Assembly (NCBI GenBank): GCA_964518505.1
Contig: CAZFGT010000006.1
Location: 1-64,000 of the forward strand
Direction of reading: 5' to 3'
Length of the DNA: 64,000 nucleotides
Source: DASPUH01 sp964518505
Lineage (GTDB): Bacteria; Chloroflexota; Limnocylindria; Limnocylindrales; CSP1-4
Positions within the stretch are counted from its first letter, which is position 1. The number at the start of each line of letters is the position of its first letter. The position numbers were made by a program, and so were the translations under genes. Shown one piece after another: positions 7,719-16,848 of this stretch. The notes under the pieces are model-generated. The model saw nothing but the letters and a program-made list of their open reading frames with translations. It did no database searches and was not told the origin of the DNA.

Positions 7719-9881
7719 GTGTGCACCGCGATCGTTTCGACCACCCGCGTCGCGTCCGCAGCACCCCCCGGTGGGCCGTCTCTGCGCGCCCTCGGCACGG
7801 GCCTGGCCCTGGCCATGCTCACCGCCGTCCTGGTGACCCTCGTGGTGGCGATCGGCATCCTGCCGGCCCTTGGCTCGAGTGCCTCGCGGGGCGGCGCCGG
7901 GACTCAGAGTGCCTCGAGTGGGAGCACGGTGGCTGGCGGCCTGGACGAGGCTCGCTCGTCGGCCCTGGCCATGGCGGGCGACCCCAGTGCCGCCGAGGTC
8001 ATCGCCGCGAAGCCGGGCGCGGCCCCCTCCAAGGGCGCCGTCACCGCCCTGCAGCAAGCCTTCACCGCGGCGGGACCGGCCGCCGTGCGCCTCATCCTCA
8101 GCGACGCGACCGGCCGGCCGCACCTGGTCTGGACCGGCGCCGGCGCGGGCGCCGTGCCGGCCAGCCAGCCGGCCCAGCCGCTGCCCGCCGTGGGCACCGC
8201 CACCGTGTCGGCCCCGTTCGTGGCCCCCGATGGCGACCACCAGCTCACGGTGGCGACCGGGGTCAGCGGCACGGTCTCCGGTCACGCGGTGAATGGCGCC
8301 GTCCTCCTGACGATCTCCCTCGATGCGCTCAGCGCCGCCGCGCCGCCACCGGCACCCGCGATCGCCCCACCCAGCGGCCTCCCCGCGGCGCCGTTCTGGG
8401 CCGTGGTCCTGGTGGTGCTCCTGCTGGCCGGGGCGTGGGCCGTGCGCCGAGTCCTGCGGCCGGCACGCGAGATGGTCGAGTCACGCGCCGACCTCGAGCA
8501 GCGCTACCAGGAGGCGGTGGCCAACGCCTACCTGGACGGCCTGACGGGCCTGGGCAACCAGCGCGCCTTCGCCGAGGCCTTCGAGCACGGCCTGCAGGCG
8601 GCGTCGCGCGACCACCTCCCGCTGGCCCTGCTGCTGATCGATCTCGACGACTTCAAGCGGGTCAACGACACGGACGGTCACAGTGCCGGCGACGCGCTCC
8701 TGCGCCGCTTCGCGCGCCTCGTCGAGGGCACGGTCCGGCGGACGGACCGTGCCTACCGGCTGGGCGGCGACGAGTTCGGCGTGCTCATGCCGGCGACCGA
8801 CGCCGACGGGGCGGCCGTGGTGGCCAGGCGTCTCCTTGCGGCAGCGCTCGAGCCGCCCCGCGAACGCGACCCCGGCCGCAGCACGGCGGCCCCCAGGGGC
8901 GTCTCGTTCTCGGCCGGCATCACGGCCGCCCCGCATTTCGGGACGACCCAGGTGGAGCTGTATCGCCAGGCCGACGCGGCCCTCTACTGGTCGAAGCGCC
9001 ACGGCCGGACCGACGTCACGATCTTTGACGCGGGGCGCCACGACCTCGGGGCGCCACTGGCCTCCGTCGACGACGCGACGGCGATCCAGACCGTGCTGGA
9101 CGAGCGCCTCCTGCGGGCCGTCTTCCAGCCCATCGTGGCCCTGGCGACCGGCCGCATCATCGGCTACGAGGGCCTCATCCGGCCCACGCGGAGCGCCTTC
9201 CCCGACCCAGGGGCCATGTTCGTGGCGGCCGAAGCCTGCGGCCGCACCCTCGAGCTGGACCGGGCCTGCCTGGAGACGGTAGCCGCCGCCGCGGCGGCGA
9301 TCCCGGCCGACAAGTGGGTCAGCCTGAACCTCTCGCCGCGCACGCTCGAGGCACCCGAGTTCAACGCCCTGGCCCTGTGCCGGCAGCTGGCCCGCCTGGG
9401 CCTGCCCTCCCAGCGCATCGTGCTCGAGCTGACGGAGCGTGAGGCCATCGAGGACCTCGAGCGCCTCCGCCACAACCTTGAAGGCCTGCGCGCCCTCGGC
9501 GTGCGAGTGGCGGCCGATGATGTGGGGGCCGGCAACGCCGGCCTGCGCCTGCTCAGCCTGGTGGCCTTCGACGTGGTCAAGGTGGACCTCTCGCTGGTCC
9601 AGGATGCCGCCACCCGCCAGACTTCCGCGCACGTCCTGGAGACGCTCCAGGAGATCTCCGCGCGGCGTGGCGCGATGGTCATCGCCGAGGGCCTGGAGAC
9701 GGCCCACCAGCTGCAGGTCGTGCGCGCTGCGGGCATCGAGGCCGCCCAGGGGTACCTGCTGGGGCGCCCGGCAGAGGCCGTCGACCACGACACCGTGGAC
9801 CTGGACGCCCTCGCCATCGGCGACCACGTGCGGCGGCTCTACGCCGGGTCGGCCCAGGGACCCGGGCCCGACCACCACTGA
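7719..9881 (+). CDS. Membrane-anchored GGDEF-EAL cyclic-di-GMP enzyme
   Basis: A 720-residue dual protein for making and breaking cyclic-di-GMP. A membrane helix near residues 27-50 and another near 228-245 flank an Ala/Pro-rich extracytoplasmic sensor region. The GGDEF domain contains DGLTGLGNQRAF, DLDDFKRVNDTDGH and an intact RLGGDEF, with RRTD as a product-inhibition site. The EAL domain has YEGLIRP (EGL in place of EAL), LNLSPRTLE, ELTERE, ADDVGAGNAGL, KVDLSL, EGLET and QGYLLGRP, so the catalytic acids and Lys are all kept and both activities are plausible. The GTG start is uncertain: no clear ribosome site or -10 element decides it. Confidence 0.88.
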   Translation: MCTAIVSTTRVASAAPPGGPSLRALGTGLALAMLTAVLVTLVVAIGILPALGSSASRGGAGTQSASSGSTVAGGLDEARSSALAMAGDPSAAEVIAAKPGAAPSKGAVTALQQAFTAAGPAAVRLILSDATGRPHLVWTGAGAGAVPASQPAQPLPAVGTATVSAPFVAPDGDHQLTVATGVSGTVSGHAVNGAVLLTISLDALSAAAPPPAPAIAPPSGLPAAPFWAVVLVVLLLAGAWAVRRVLRPAREMVESRADLEQRYQEAVANAYLDGLTGLGNQRAFAEAFEHGLQAASRDHLPLALLLIDLDDFKRVNDTDGHSAGDALLRRFARLVEGTVRRTDRAYRLGGDEFGVLMPATDADGAAVVARRLLAAALEPPRERDPGRSTAAPRGVSFSAGITAAPHFGTTQVELYRQADAALYWSKRHGRTDVTIFDAGRHDLGAPLASVDDATAIQTVLDERLLRAVFQPIVALATGRIIGYEGLIRPTRSAFPDPGAMFVAAEACGRTLELDRACLETVAAAAAAIPADKWVSLNLSPRTLEAPEFNALALCRQLARLGLPSQRIVLELTEREAIEDLERLRHNLEGLRALGVRVAADDVGAGNAGLRLLSLVAFDVVKVDLSLVQDAATRQTSAHVLETLQEISARRGAMVIAEGLETAHQLQVVRAAGIEAAQGYLLGRPAEAVDHDTVDLDALAIGDHVRRLYAGSAQGPGPDHH

Positions 9882-9902
9882 CCGCTCGTCCGGCGTCGGC
9901 CG

Positions 9903-9931
9903 TTGCCGACTCGGGCAAGGTGTGGTACAAC
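9903..9931 (+). promoter_or_regulatory. Promoter of the TPR protein gene
   Basis: TTGCCG (9903-9908) and TACAAC (9926-9931) are separated by 17 bp, a good match to a housekeeping sigma promoter. The predicted transcript has a leader of about 60 bases carrying a GAAGGAG ribosome site before the ATG at 10000. Confidence 0.6.
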
Positions 9932-9999
9932 CGGATGTCATCCCCGTGCCCTGTCCCGCCGCGTCCCGCCGCGCCCGACCCAGCTGATCGAAGGAGCCC

Positions 10000-10848
10000 A
10001 TGAGCCTTACGCCTGCCGCCGAATCTGCCCCGAACCCGGTGCGCCTCAAGCGCCAGCTGGTCGACCAGGCCATCGACGCCGCGCGCAAGGCCGACTGGGC
10101 GGGTGCCGCGGAGATCAATCGGCGCATCCTGGAGCTGGGCCCCGACAGCCCCTCGGAGAACCGTCTGGCGAAGTCCCTGTGGGAGCTTGGTGAGCTGGCC
10201 GAGGCCCGCGTGCACTACCAGGCGGCCCTCGCGCTCGACCCCACCAACCGCATCGCCGAGCGTAACATCGACCGCCTGCGGGTCCTTCTCAACGAGGCCG
10301 GCGACCGCACCACGCCGGCCAAGGTGGGCAGCAAGGCGCCCGTCTCGATCTTCGTCGAGGAGACCGGCAAGACCGGCTTCGCCGGCCTCTACGACCTGGC
10401 CCGGCCCAAGCAGCTGGCGCAGGTCAACCCGGGTGACGCGGTCGAGCTCGTGCCGCGGGCGGCGGAGCTGCGCGCGACGTCCAACGGCGTCGAGATCGGG
10501 GCCGTGGAGCGCTCGGTGGCGGCACGCCTGCTCAAGCTGATGGCCGACGGCAACCAGTACGCGGCCGGCGTGACGAGCCTGGGCGACCGCGACGTGCGCA
10601 TCATCATCCGCGAGATCTACCAGGACCCGCGCAACTACGGCAAGGTCTCGTTCCCCACCGCGGCCAAGGCCTCGGACCTGCGGCCGTACACCAAGGGCAC
10701 CCTCATCCGCGAGGAGATGGACTTCGAGGAGGACCTCGACCTCGACGATGAGGACGAGGAGATCGACGACATCGAGCGCGTCCTGCCGGTCGAGGTGACC
10801 GAGGAGGAGGCCTTCATCGAGGAGCCTGAGGATCTCGAGGAGGAGTAG
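10000..10848 (+). CDS. TPR-repeat protein with acidic C-terminal tail
   Basis: A 282-residue soluble protein. Residues 20-105 look like two to three tetratricopeptide helices (AAEINRRILELGPDSPSEN, EARVHYQAALALDPTN), then a middle domain (GVEIGAVERSVAARLLKLM; PRNYGKVSFP) of unknown fold, then a strongly acidic tail of Glu/Asp (about residues 240-282). TPRs mediate protein-protein contacts; an acidic tail suggests binding to basic partners such as ribosomal or nucleic-acid-binding proteins, which is inference. It has a strong GAAGGAG ribosome site six bases before ATG, unlike the leaderless genes around it. Confidence 0.75.
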   Translation: MSLTPAAESAPNPVRLKRQLVDQAIDAARKADWAGAAEINRRILELGPDSPSENRLAKSLWELGELAEARVHYQAALALDPTNRIAERNIDRLRVLLNEAGDRTTPAKVGSKAPVSIFVEETGKTGFAGLYDLARPKQLAQVNPGDAVELVPRAAELRATSNGVEIGAVERSVAARLLKLMADGNQYAAGVTSLGDRDVRIIIREIYQDPRNYGKVSFPTAAKASDLRPYTKGTLIREEMDFEEDLDLDDEDEEIDDIERVLPVEVTEEEAFIEEPEDLEEE

Positions 10849-10886
10849 TCGCCGCCGCGCCACCCGGCGCGGCTAGACTGCCGTCG

Positions 10887-13610
10887 ATGGCGGAGCCGCT
10901 CTCCTCGCTCATCCGTCCGGACACCGGTCCCAGCCTTCCCTTCCTCGCCCGGCTCGCGCCGCCTCCGGCGCCGAACCTCCTGGCGGCGGAGCTCGAGGGT
11001 CGGTCGAGTCCCGGGGACGTCGTCATCGACCTGTTCGGGCGCGGCGGCTGGGTCGCCCGGGCGGCCGTCGGCCGCCTGCGCCGGACGCTGGATTTCGAGT
11101 CCATGGCCCTCACCCGCCTGGTCGCCGAGGTCGTCCTGCGCCCACCGGATCTGCGCCACTTCGACGCGGCTGTGGGGTCGCTCGGGGCCCAGCCGCGTGG
11201 CGAGAGCGGCCTGCGCCAGGCGCTCAACGCCTCGTTCGCCTCCCGCTGCCCCACGTGCGGCCGGCCCATCGTGGTCGACGAGTTCGTGTGGGACGGCGAC
11301 GCCCCGTCGCCCTTCCGCAAGACCTACCGCTGCACCGCCTGCCGCGACCAGCTGGGCGGGGGTGAACAGCGTTCGGCCCCCACCGACGACGCCGACATCG
11401 CGCTCGCCACCGCGCTGGTCGGCTCGGCCGAGGCGACCCGGGCGCGCGAGGCGCTGCGGGAGCGCTTCCCTGAGCCGGAAGGCGCGAACGACCTGGCCGA
11501 CCGCATCCTGGACCTGTATACGGCCCGCTCCCTGGTGGCCCTGCAGGCCATCCTCGAGCGCATCGAGCTGGACCTGCGCGCCGCGCCGATCGAGGCCGGC
11601 CTGCGCCTGGGCCTGGCCCATGCCCTGCTGCCGGCCAGCCGGCTGCACAGCTATCCCGGCCGCGTCGGCGCGCTGCGCATCGTCAACGGCACGGTCCGCC
11701 TGCCGGGCGACCGGCAGTGGCGCGAGCGCAATCCGTGGCTGCTGTTCGAGGACGGCTGCCGCCTCGTGCGCGGCTTCATCCAGCGCCTGGAGGCCTCGCC
11801 CGGCGGGCCGCTGCAGGCGCGCCTGGGCGACGACTTGCAAGGCCTCGCCGAGGGCGCCGCGAACGTGGCCCTGCGCCGCGGCTCGGCGGCGCTGCCCGGC
11901 CAGGTCACGGTCGCCGACCGGACCGCGCCGGGCCGCAACCGGGTACGCCTCGTGCTGAGCCAGCCGCCGGTGCGCTGGTCGACAGAGACGCTCTCCTTCG
12001 CCTACCTCGCCACCTCGATCGTGCTGGGCCGCGAGGCCTCCTCGCAGCTGCCCAGTGAGCCGCTCTTCACCTCACTGCCGCGGGCCGAGTGGGGCTGGGA
12101 GGCGACGGCCCTGCGCCGCGGCATGGCCGCCGTGGTGCCCCTGCTGGCCTCCGACGCGCGCGCCATCCTGCTGCTGGAGGCCGGGCCGGCGGAGGGCCTC
12201 GTGGCCGGCGTGCTGGGCGGCGTCGGGGCGGGCTATGCCCTGACCGCGGCGCTGCTCGCGGAGAGCGAGGACGGCTACACGGGGGTCCTCGAATTCGCGC
12301 CGCCGGGCGCCGCCCTCGCCCGCGGGCCGCGGACCCGGGCCAACGTGCCCCTGCCGTCCCTCGACGAGGCGGTCGAGGAAGGGGGCGGCGCCTTCCGCCT
12401 GGCCGATGTGGAGGCAGCCACCGCCGACGTCGCCGTCGAGGTGCTCAAGGCGCGCGGCGAGCCGGCCCGCTTCGAGCGGCTGCTCGGCGAGGTCATGGTC
12501 GGCCTGGACCGGCGCGGCCACCTGCGACGCCTCGTCGGCACCCGCACGTTCGGCGAGACGGAGGCGCGCAGCGCACGGGCGGCCGAGGCCCTGGGGCTGT
12601 TCGGCGAGGCCGGGCCGCCGCCGTTGACCGAGGCGCCCGACGCGGCGCCCCCGGACGTGGCTGATGCGCCGCCCGCCCGCCCGCGGCGCGGGCCCACGGG
12701 CGACTCGCCGCTCGCGCCGCGAGGCAGTGACCAGGTGGGCCTGCTGCTGGACCTGATCATGGGCGAGCTGCGCCGGCCGCAGCATCCCCGGCTGGAGGAG
12801 CTCGAGCCGGGGCGCTGGTGGCTGCGTGACAAGCGTGACATCGCCGAAGCCGCCGTGCCCCTCGCCGACCGCCTCGAATGGGCCGTCTTCTCGCTCCTGT
12901 CGACCTCCGGCCAGATCACCGAGGCGGCCTTCTTCGACCGCGTCGCCAGCATGTTCCGCGGCCATGACGCGCCCGACGAGGCGCTCGTCCGAGCCTGCCT
13001 TGAGAGCTACCGCAGCCCGACCTCCACGGCCGAGGCGCTGCGCCCAGCGGATGACCTGCACGTCCGCTCGCGCGAGCACGCCGAGGCCATCGGCCTCATC
13101 ACCGACTTCGGGCACCGCCTGGGCATGCGCTGCTGGATCGGCGCCGCGGAGCAGCGTCATCTCTACGATGGTGTGCCCCTCGGCGAACGGCTCACCGAAG
13201 CCGAACGGCGGGCCTACCTGCCGCTCATCTCGCGCGGCGCCCAGGAGGCCCTGGAGGCGACCGACGCCATCTGGTACATCCGCCACAAGGCGACCTTCCT
13301 GTTCGAGGTCGAGTGGACAGCCATGCTCGCCGAGCCCGTCCTGCGCCGCGGGCCGCGGATCCCCACCGACGACGCTGTGGTGCGCTTCCTGGTCCTGGCG
13401 CCCGAACGCACGGAGCTGCTCCGCTACAAGCTGGCCTACTCACCGCTGCTGCGGCGGACGATGGAGGCCGATAACTGGCACATCCTCAAGATGGACCACC
13501 TGCGCACGCTCGTCGAGGGCGAGGCCGACCTGGCCCGCCTCGCGCCGCTGCTCGGCCTCGATCCAGAGATCGAGTCGGGCGGTGAGCAGCTGTCCCTCTT
13601 CGCCGGCTGA
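10887..13610 (+). CDS. DNA-methylase-like protein (DUF1156 type), probably inactive
   Basis: A 907-residue protein resembling large DUF1156-type adenine-specific DNA methylases. VVIDLFGRGGWVARAA (about residues 45-60) corresponds to the SAM-binding motif I (DLFxGxG). A zinc-ribbon insertion follows with Cys pairs CPTCG (121, 124) and CTAC (149, 152). The place of the catalytic DPPY reads LVLSQPPVRWSTETLSFAYL (near residue 358), so the essential Asp is Gln and Tyr is Val. The C-terminal third (RDKRDIAEAAVPLADRLEW onward) is a separate helical domain found in such proteins. I infer DNA or protein binding rather than methylation. Start is ATG seven bases after TAGACT (10874-10879). No restriction gene accompanies it; a DUF885 gene follows 27 bp downstream. 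Confidence 0.65.
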   Translation: MAEPLSSLIRPDTGPSLPFLARLAPPPAPNLLAAELEGRSSPGDVVIDLFGRGGWVARAAVGRLRRTLDFESMALTRLVAEVVLRPPDLRHFDAAVGSLGAQPRGESGLRQALNASFASRCPTCGRPIVVDEFVWDGDAPSPFRKTYRCTACRDQLGGGEQRSAPTDDADIALATALVGSAEATRAREALRERFPEPEGANDLADRILDLYTARSLVALQAILERIELDLRAAPIEAGLRLGLAHALLPASRLHSYPGRVGALRIVNGTVRLPGDRQWRERNPWLLFEDGCRLVRGFIQRLEASPGGPLQARLGDDLQGLAEGAANVALRRGSAALPGQVTVADRTAPGRNRVRLVLSQPPVRWSTETLSFAYLATSIVLGREASSQLPSEPLFTSLPRAEWGWEATALRRGMAAVVPLLASDARAILLLEAGPAEGLVAGVLGGVGAGYALTAALLAESEDGYTGVLEFAPPGAALARGPRTRANVPLPSLDEAVEEGGGAFRLADVEAATADVAVEVLKARGEPARFERLLGEVMVGLDRRGHLRRLVGTRTFGETEARSARAAEALGLFGEAGPPPLTEAPDAAPPDVADAPPARPRRGPTGDSPLAPRGSDQVGLLLDLIMGELRRPQHPRLEELEPGRWWLRDKRDIAEAAVPLADRLEWAVFSLLSTSGQITEAAFFDRVASMFRGHDAPDEALVRACLESYRSPTSTAEALRPADDLHVRSREHAEAIGLITDFGHRLGMRCWIGAAEQRHLYDGVPLGERLTEAERRAYLPLISRGAQEALEATDAIWYIRHKATFLFEVEWTAMLAEPVLRRGPRIPTDDAVVRFLVLAPERTELLRYKLAYSPLLRRTMEADNWHILKMDHLRTLVEGEADLARLAPLLGLDPEIESGGEQLSLFAG

Positions 13611-13637
13611 CGCCGGCCTCGTCCCGAAGGAGCCCGT

Positions 13638-15320
13638 ATGACCGAGCACGCCGCCCCCTCGGCCGTGGATGCCCTGGCCGACCGCTTCTGGGAGGACCTC
13701 CTGGAGCGCCAGCCGCTGGCGGCCACGTTCTTTGGCGACGATCGCTTCGATGACCGCCTGGACGATCCCGGACCGGCGGGCCGGGCCGCCGACCTCGCTG
13801 CGGCGCAGGACCTGCTGGGCGAGGCCGCCCGCCTCGACCGCGCGGGGCTGGGGGTGGAAGAGTCCATCACCCTGGACATGCTGGAGGTCGTCGCCCGCCT
13901 GACGGTGCGGGCGCACGAGCAAGCCACCTGGCAGCTGGCCTCCATCGACCAGCTCGGCGGACCCCAGGTGCTGACCGGTGACCTGGCGCGTGTCCAACGC
14001 TTCGACACGCCCGAACGCCTGGAGCGCCTTCTGGAGCGCCTGCACGCCTATCCGGCGTACATGGAAGCGCACGGCGAGGTGCTCCGCGAGGGGGTCCGGG
14101 CGGGTCGCACCGCCGCCGCCCCCGTGGTCGCGCGGGTCATCGAGCAGACGGCGCGCGCGGCGGCCGTGCCGGCCGGGGAGGACCCGCTGCTGGCCGCCCA
14201 TCCCGACCTTGACGCGTCCACCCGGGCCCGCCTGGAGCGGGCCATCGGGCGCGACGTGCGGCCGGCCCAGCGGCGGTTCCTGGAGGCCGTCCGCGCCTAC
14301 GCGCCGCACGCCCGCACCGACCCCGGCCTGTGGGCCCTGCCCGATGGCGGGGCCCTGTACGAGACGGCCATCGAGGCCCACACGACCCTCGTGGAGTCGG
14401 CCGCGGCCATCCACGCCTACGGCCTGGAACGGCTGGAGGTCCTGGACGGTGAGCGGCTGGCCATCGCCCAGGGCGCGGGCGACGTGTCGGTGGAGGCCTA
14501 CCGGGCGCGGCTGCTGGCCGACCCGGCCAACCACGCCGCGAGCGGCGACGAGATCGTGGCCCTCTGCGAGGCCGTCATCGAGCGGGCCTCCGCCGCGGCG
14601 CCGCGCGTCTTCGGCCGGCTCCCGCGCGCGGCATGCGTGGTCCGTCCGGTCGAGCCGTACGCGGCGCCCGAGGCACCGCCGGCCTTCTACCTGCCGCCGC
14701 GACCCGATGGCGCCCGGCCGGGCACGTTCTTCGTCAACACCTACCAGCCGACCGCCCGCCCGCTGCACCGCTTCGCCGCCACGGCCTTCCACGAGGCCGT
14801 CCCGGGCCACCACTTCCAGCTGGCCATCGAGACCGAGTTGGAGGGCCTGCCCGCGTTCCGGACCCTGGGCTCCCGGCTGGCGGGTGCGGCGTACACCGAG
14901 GGCTGGGGCCTGTACAGCGAGGGCCTGGCCGATGAGCTCGGCCTGTACCAGGATGAGCGCGAGCGCTTCGGCATGCTGGAGGCGCAGGCCTGGCGCGCCG
15001 CCCGCCTCGTCGTCGACACCGGGCTCCACGCCTTCCGCTGGGACCGGGAGCGGGCCGTCACCTTCCTCGAGCGCGCGGCCGGGCTGCCGCGGCTGGAGGC
15101 CGAGACGGAGACCGATCGCTACATCGCCGCGCCGGGCCAGGCGCTGGCTTACATGATCGGCCAGCGAGAACTGCTGGCCCTGCGAACGGAGCTCATGGCG
15201 CGAGCCGGCAGCGCCTTCGATCTGATGGCCTTCCACGACGCGATCCTGGGGCACGGGGCGCTGCCCCTGGCGACCCTCCGTCGACAGCTGCCGCGCTGGC
15301 TGGAGGCCCCGCTGGCCTAG
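13638..15320 (+). CDS. DUF885 family protein, metallopeptidase-like
   Basis: A 560-residue member of the DUF885 family, thought to be zinc-dependent peptidases. The signature FHEAVPGHHFQ lies about residue 383 (HExxPGHH resembles a metal-binding helix), with AYTEGWGLYSEGLADE downstream supplying a likely third ligand Glu. No signal peptide is visible, so it should act in the cytosol, perhaps on peptides. GAAGGAG lies upstream of ATG at 13638. The 27-bp gap to the methylase-like gene suggests a shared transcript. Confidence 0.85.
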   Translation: MTEHAAPSAVDALADRFWEDLLERQPLAATFFGDDRFDDRLDDPGPAGRAADLAAAQDLLGEAARLDRAGLGVEESITLDMLEVVARLTVRAHEQATWQLASIDQLGGPQVLTGDLARVQRFDTPERLERLLERLHAYPAYMEAHGEVLREGVRAGRTAAAPVVARVIEQTARAAAVPAGEDPLLAAHPDLDASTRARLERAIGRDVRPAQRRFLEAVRAYAPHARTDPGLWALPDGGALYETAIEAHTTLVESAAAIHAYGLERLEVLDGERLAIAQGAGDVSVEAYRARLLADPANHAASGDEIVALCEAVIERASAAAPRVFGRLPRAACVVRPVEPYAAPEAPPAFYLPPRPDGARPGTFFVNTYQPTARPLHRFAATAFHEAVPGHHFQLAIETELEGLPAFRTLGSRLAGAAYTEGWGLYSEGLADELGLYQDERERFGMLEAQAWRAARLVVDTGLHAFRWDRERAVTFLERAAGLPRLEAETETDRYIAAPGQALAYMIGQRELLALRTELMARAGSAFDLMAFHDAILGHGALPLATLRRQLPRWLEAPLA

Positions 15321-15372
15321 GCGGCCAAGGTGGCGCCGGGATGCGTTCAGCGGCTATGATGTGGGCCTCAGG

Positions 15373-15395
15373 CACGTGATTCGCACGTGCACGTG
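15373..15395. promoter_or_regulatory. Three CACGTG hexamers in an aminotransferase leader
   Basis: CACGTG palindromes occur at 15373-15378, 15384-15389 and 15390-15395, flanked by ATTCG and CGAAT arms. They sit between a TATGAT (15355-15360), which may be a -10 element, and the ribosome site of the downstream gene. This looks like a protein-binding site, but no regulator is identified. Confidence 0.4.
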
Positions 15396-15456
15396 GTATC
15401 TCGCACGAATATCGCGGTCCGGCCGACCCGGAGCCGCCTAGCCACCGGAGGCTCCC

Positions 15457-16803
15457 ATGGCCGTCAAGCCCGCCCTGCCCCGCCTCGCCCGAGCGCGTCA
15501 GATGGAGCTTCGCCGCCGTGCCGAGCGGATCATGCCCGGCGGCGTCGACAGCAACTTCCGGGACTGGGGCGCCGACACCATCTATGTCGCGCGCGGCAAG
15601 GGCGGCCGGGTCTGGGACATCGACGACAACGAGTACATCGATCTCCGCATGGGCTACGGGCCGGCCATCCTGGGCCACGGCGACCCGCGCATCGACGACG
15701 CGGTGGCCGAGCGGATGCGGCTGGGCGTCAGCTTCAGCCTGACCAGCGAGGACGAGGTCCGCGCCTGCCAGCTGGTGACCGATCTGACCTTCTGCGACAT
15801 GGCCCGCCTGGCCACCTCGGGCAGCGACGCGACGATGCACGCCATGCGCCTCGCGCGGGCGTTCACCGGGCGCGACCTGATCGTCAAGTTCGAGGGCCAG
15901 TACCACGGCATGCACGACTACGCGCTGATCAGCGTGCTGCCCAACGATGTCAGTGAGCTCGGTGACGCGGACGAACCGGTGCGCCTGGCCTGGGGTCGCG
16001 GCATCCCGCGCGCGGTGGCCGACACGATGGTGCCGGTCCGCTACAACGACCTGGCCGGGCTGCGCCGCATCTTCGAGCGCGATGGCGACCGGATCGCGGG
16101 GGTCATCATCGAGCCGGTGCTGGGCAACGCCCAGGGCATCCTGCCCCAGGCGGGCTTCCTGGCCGGGGTCCGGGCGCTGACCGAGGAGTTCAAGGCCGTC
16201 CTGATCTTCGACGAGGTCAAGACCGGCTTCCGTTTCGCCCGGGGCGGCGCGGCCGAGTACTTCGGCATCCGGCCCGACCTGGCCACATATGCCAAGGCGA
16301 TGGGCAACGGCTACCCGGTGGCCGCCTTCGGCGGGCGCCGCGAGATCCTGGAGTTGCTGCCCCACCACGTCAGCCACGGCGGGACGTACGCCGGCAACCG
16401 GGTCGCCGCGTCGGCCGCGGTGGCCACCCTGACGATCCTCAAGGAGACCGAGGCGCTGGCCACGGTGGCCGCCACAGGGCGCCGCGTCCAGGGCGAGTTG
16501 CGCGCCATCCTGGAGCGCCGCGGCCTGCCGTTCGTCTTCACCGGCCACGCCTCGATGTTCGGCATCATGTTCACGGAGGTCCTGCCGACCGACTATCGCG
16601 GCTGGGCCGACACGGATCATGAGCTGTACGACGAGCTGGCCAAGCAGATGATCCTGCGCGGGGCGATGCCCGAGCCCGACTCGCGCGAGCCGTGGTTCAT
16701 GTGCGAGGCCCACGCCACGGGCGATGACGTCGACCGGATCGTGACCGCCTTCGAGGCCGCCCTCGACGCGGCGCTGGAGGCACGCGCGGACTCCCCGACC
16801 TGA
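15457..16803 (+). CDS. Class III aminotransferase (glutamate-1-semialdehyde aminomutase-like)
   Basis: A 448-residue PLP enzyme of the class III aminotransferase family. The N-terminal IMPGGVDSNFRDWG, the TSGSDATMHAMRLAR cofactor-phosphate region, FEGQYHGMHDY, the FDEVKTGFRF Asp and the Schiff-base Lys in TYAKAMGNGYPVAAFGG are all present. The order and length match glutamate-1-semialdehyde 2,1-aminomutase (HemL) relatives, but the surrounding genes are not haem genes, so a different amino/keto substrate is equally possible. Ribosome site GGAGG precedes ATG. The leader holds the CACGTG cluster. Confidence 0.85.
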   Translation: MAVKPALPRLARARQMELRRRAERIMPGGVDSNFRDWGADTIYVARGKGGRVWDIDDNEYIDLRMGYGPAILGHGDPRIDDAVAERMRLGVSFSLTSEDEVRACQLVTDLTFCDMARLATSGSDATMHAMRLARAFTGRDLIVKFEGQYHGMHDYALISVLPNDVSELGDADEPVRLAWGRGIPRAVADTMVPVRYNDLAGLRRIFERDGDRIAGVIIEPVLGNAQGILPQAGFLAGVRALTEEFKAVLIFDEVKTGFRFARGGAAEYFGIRPDLATYAKAMGNGYPVAAFGGRREILELLPHHVSHGGTYAGNRVAASAAVATLTILKETEALATVAATGRRVQGELRAILERRGLPFVFTGHASMFGIMFTEVLPTDYRGWADTDHELYDELAKQMILRGAMPEPDSREPWFMCEAHATGDDVDRIVTAFEAALDAALEARADSPT

Positions 16804-16848
16804 TCGCCGCGTCGCCGCGGGGATGCCCGCGGGCGGTAGGCTAGTGCC

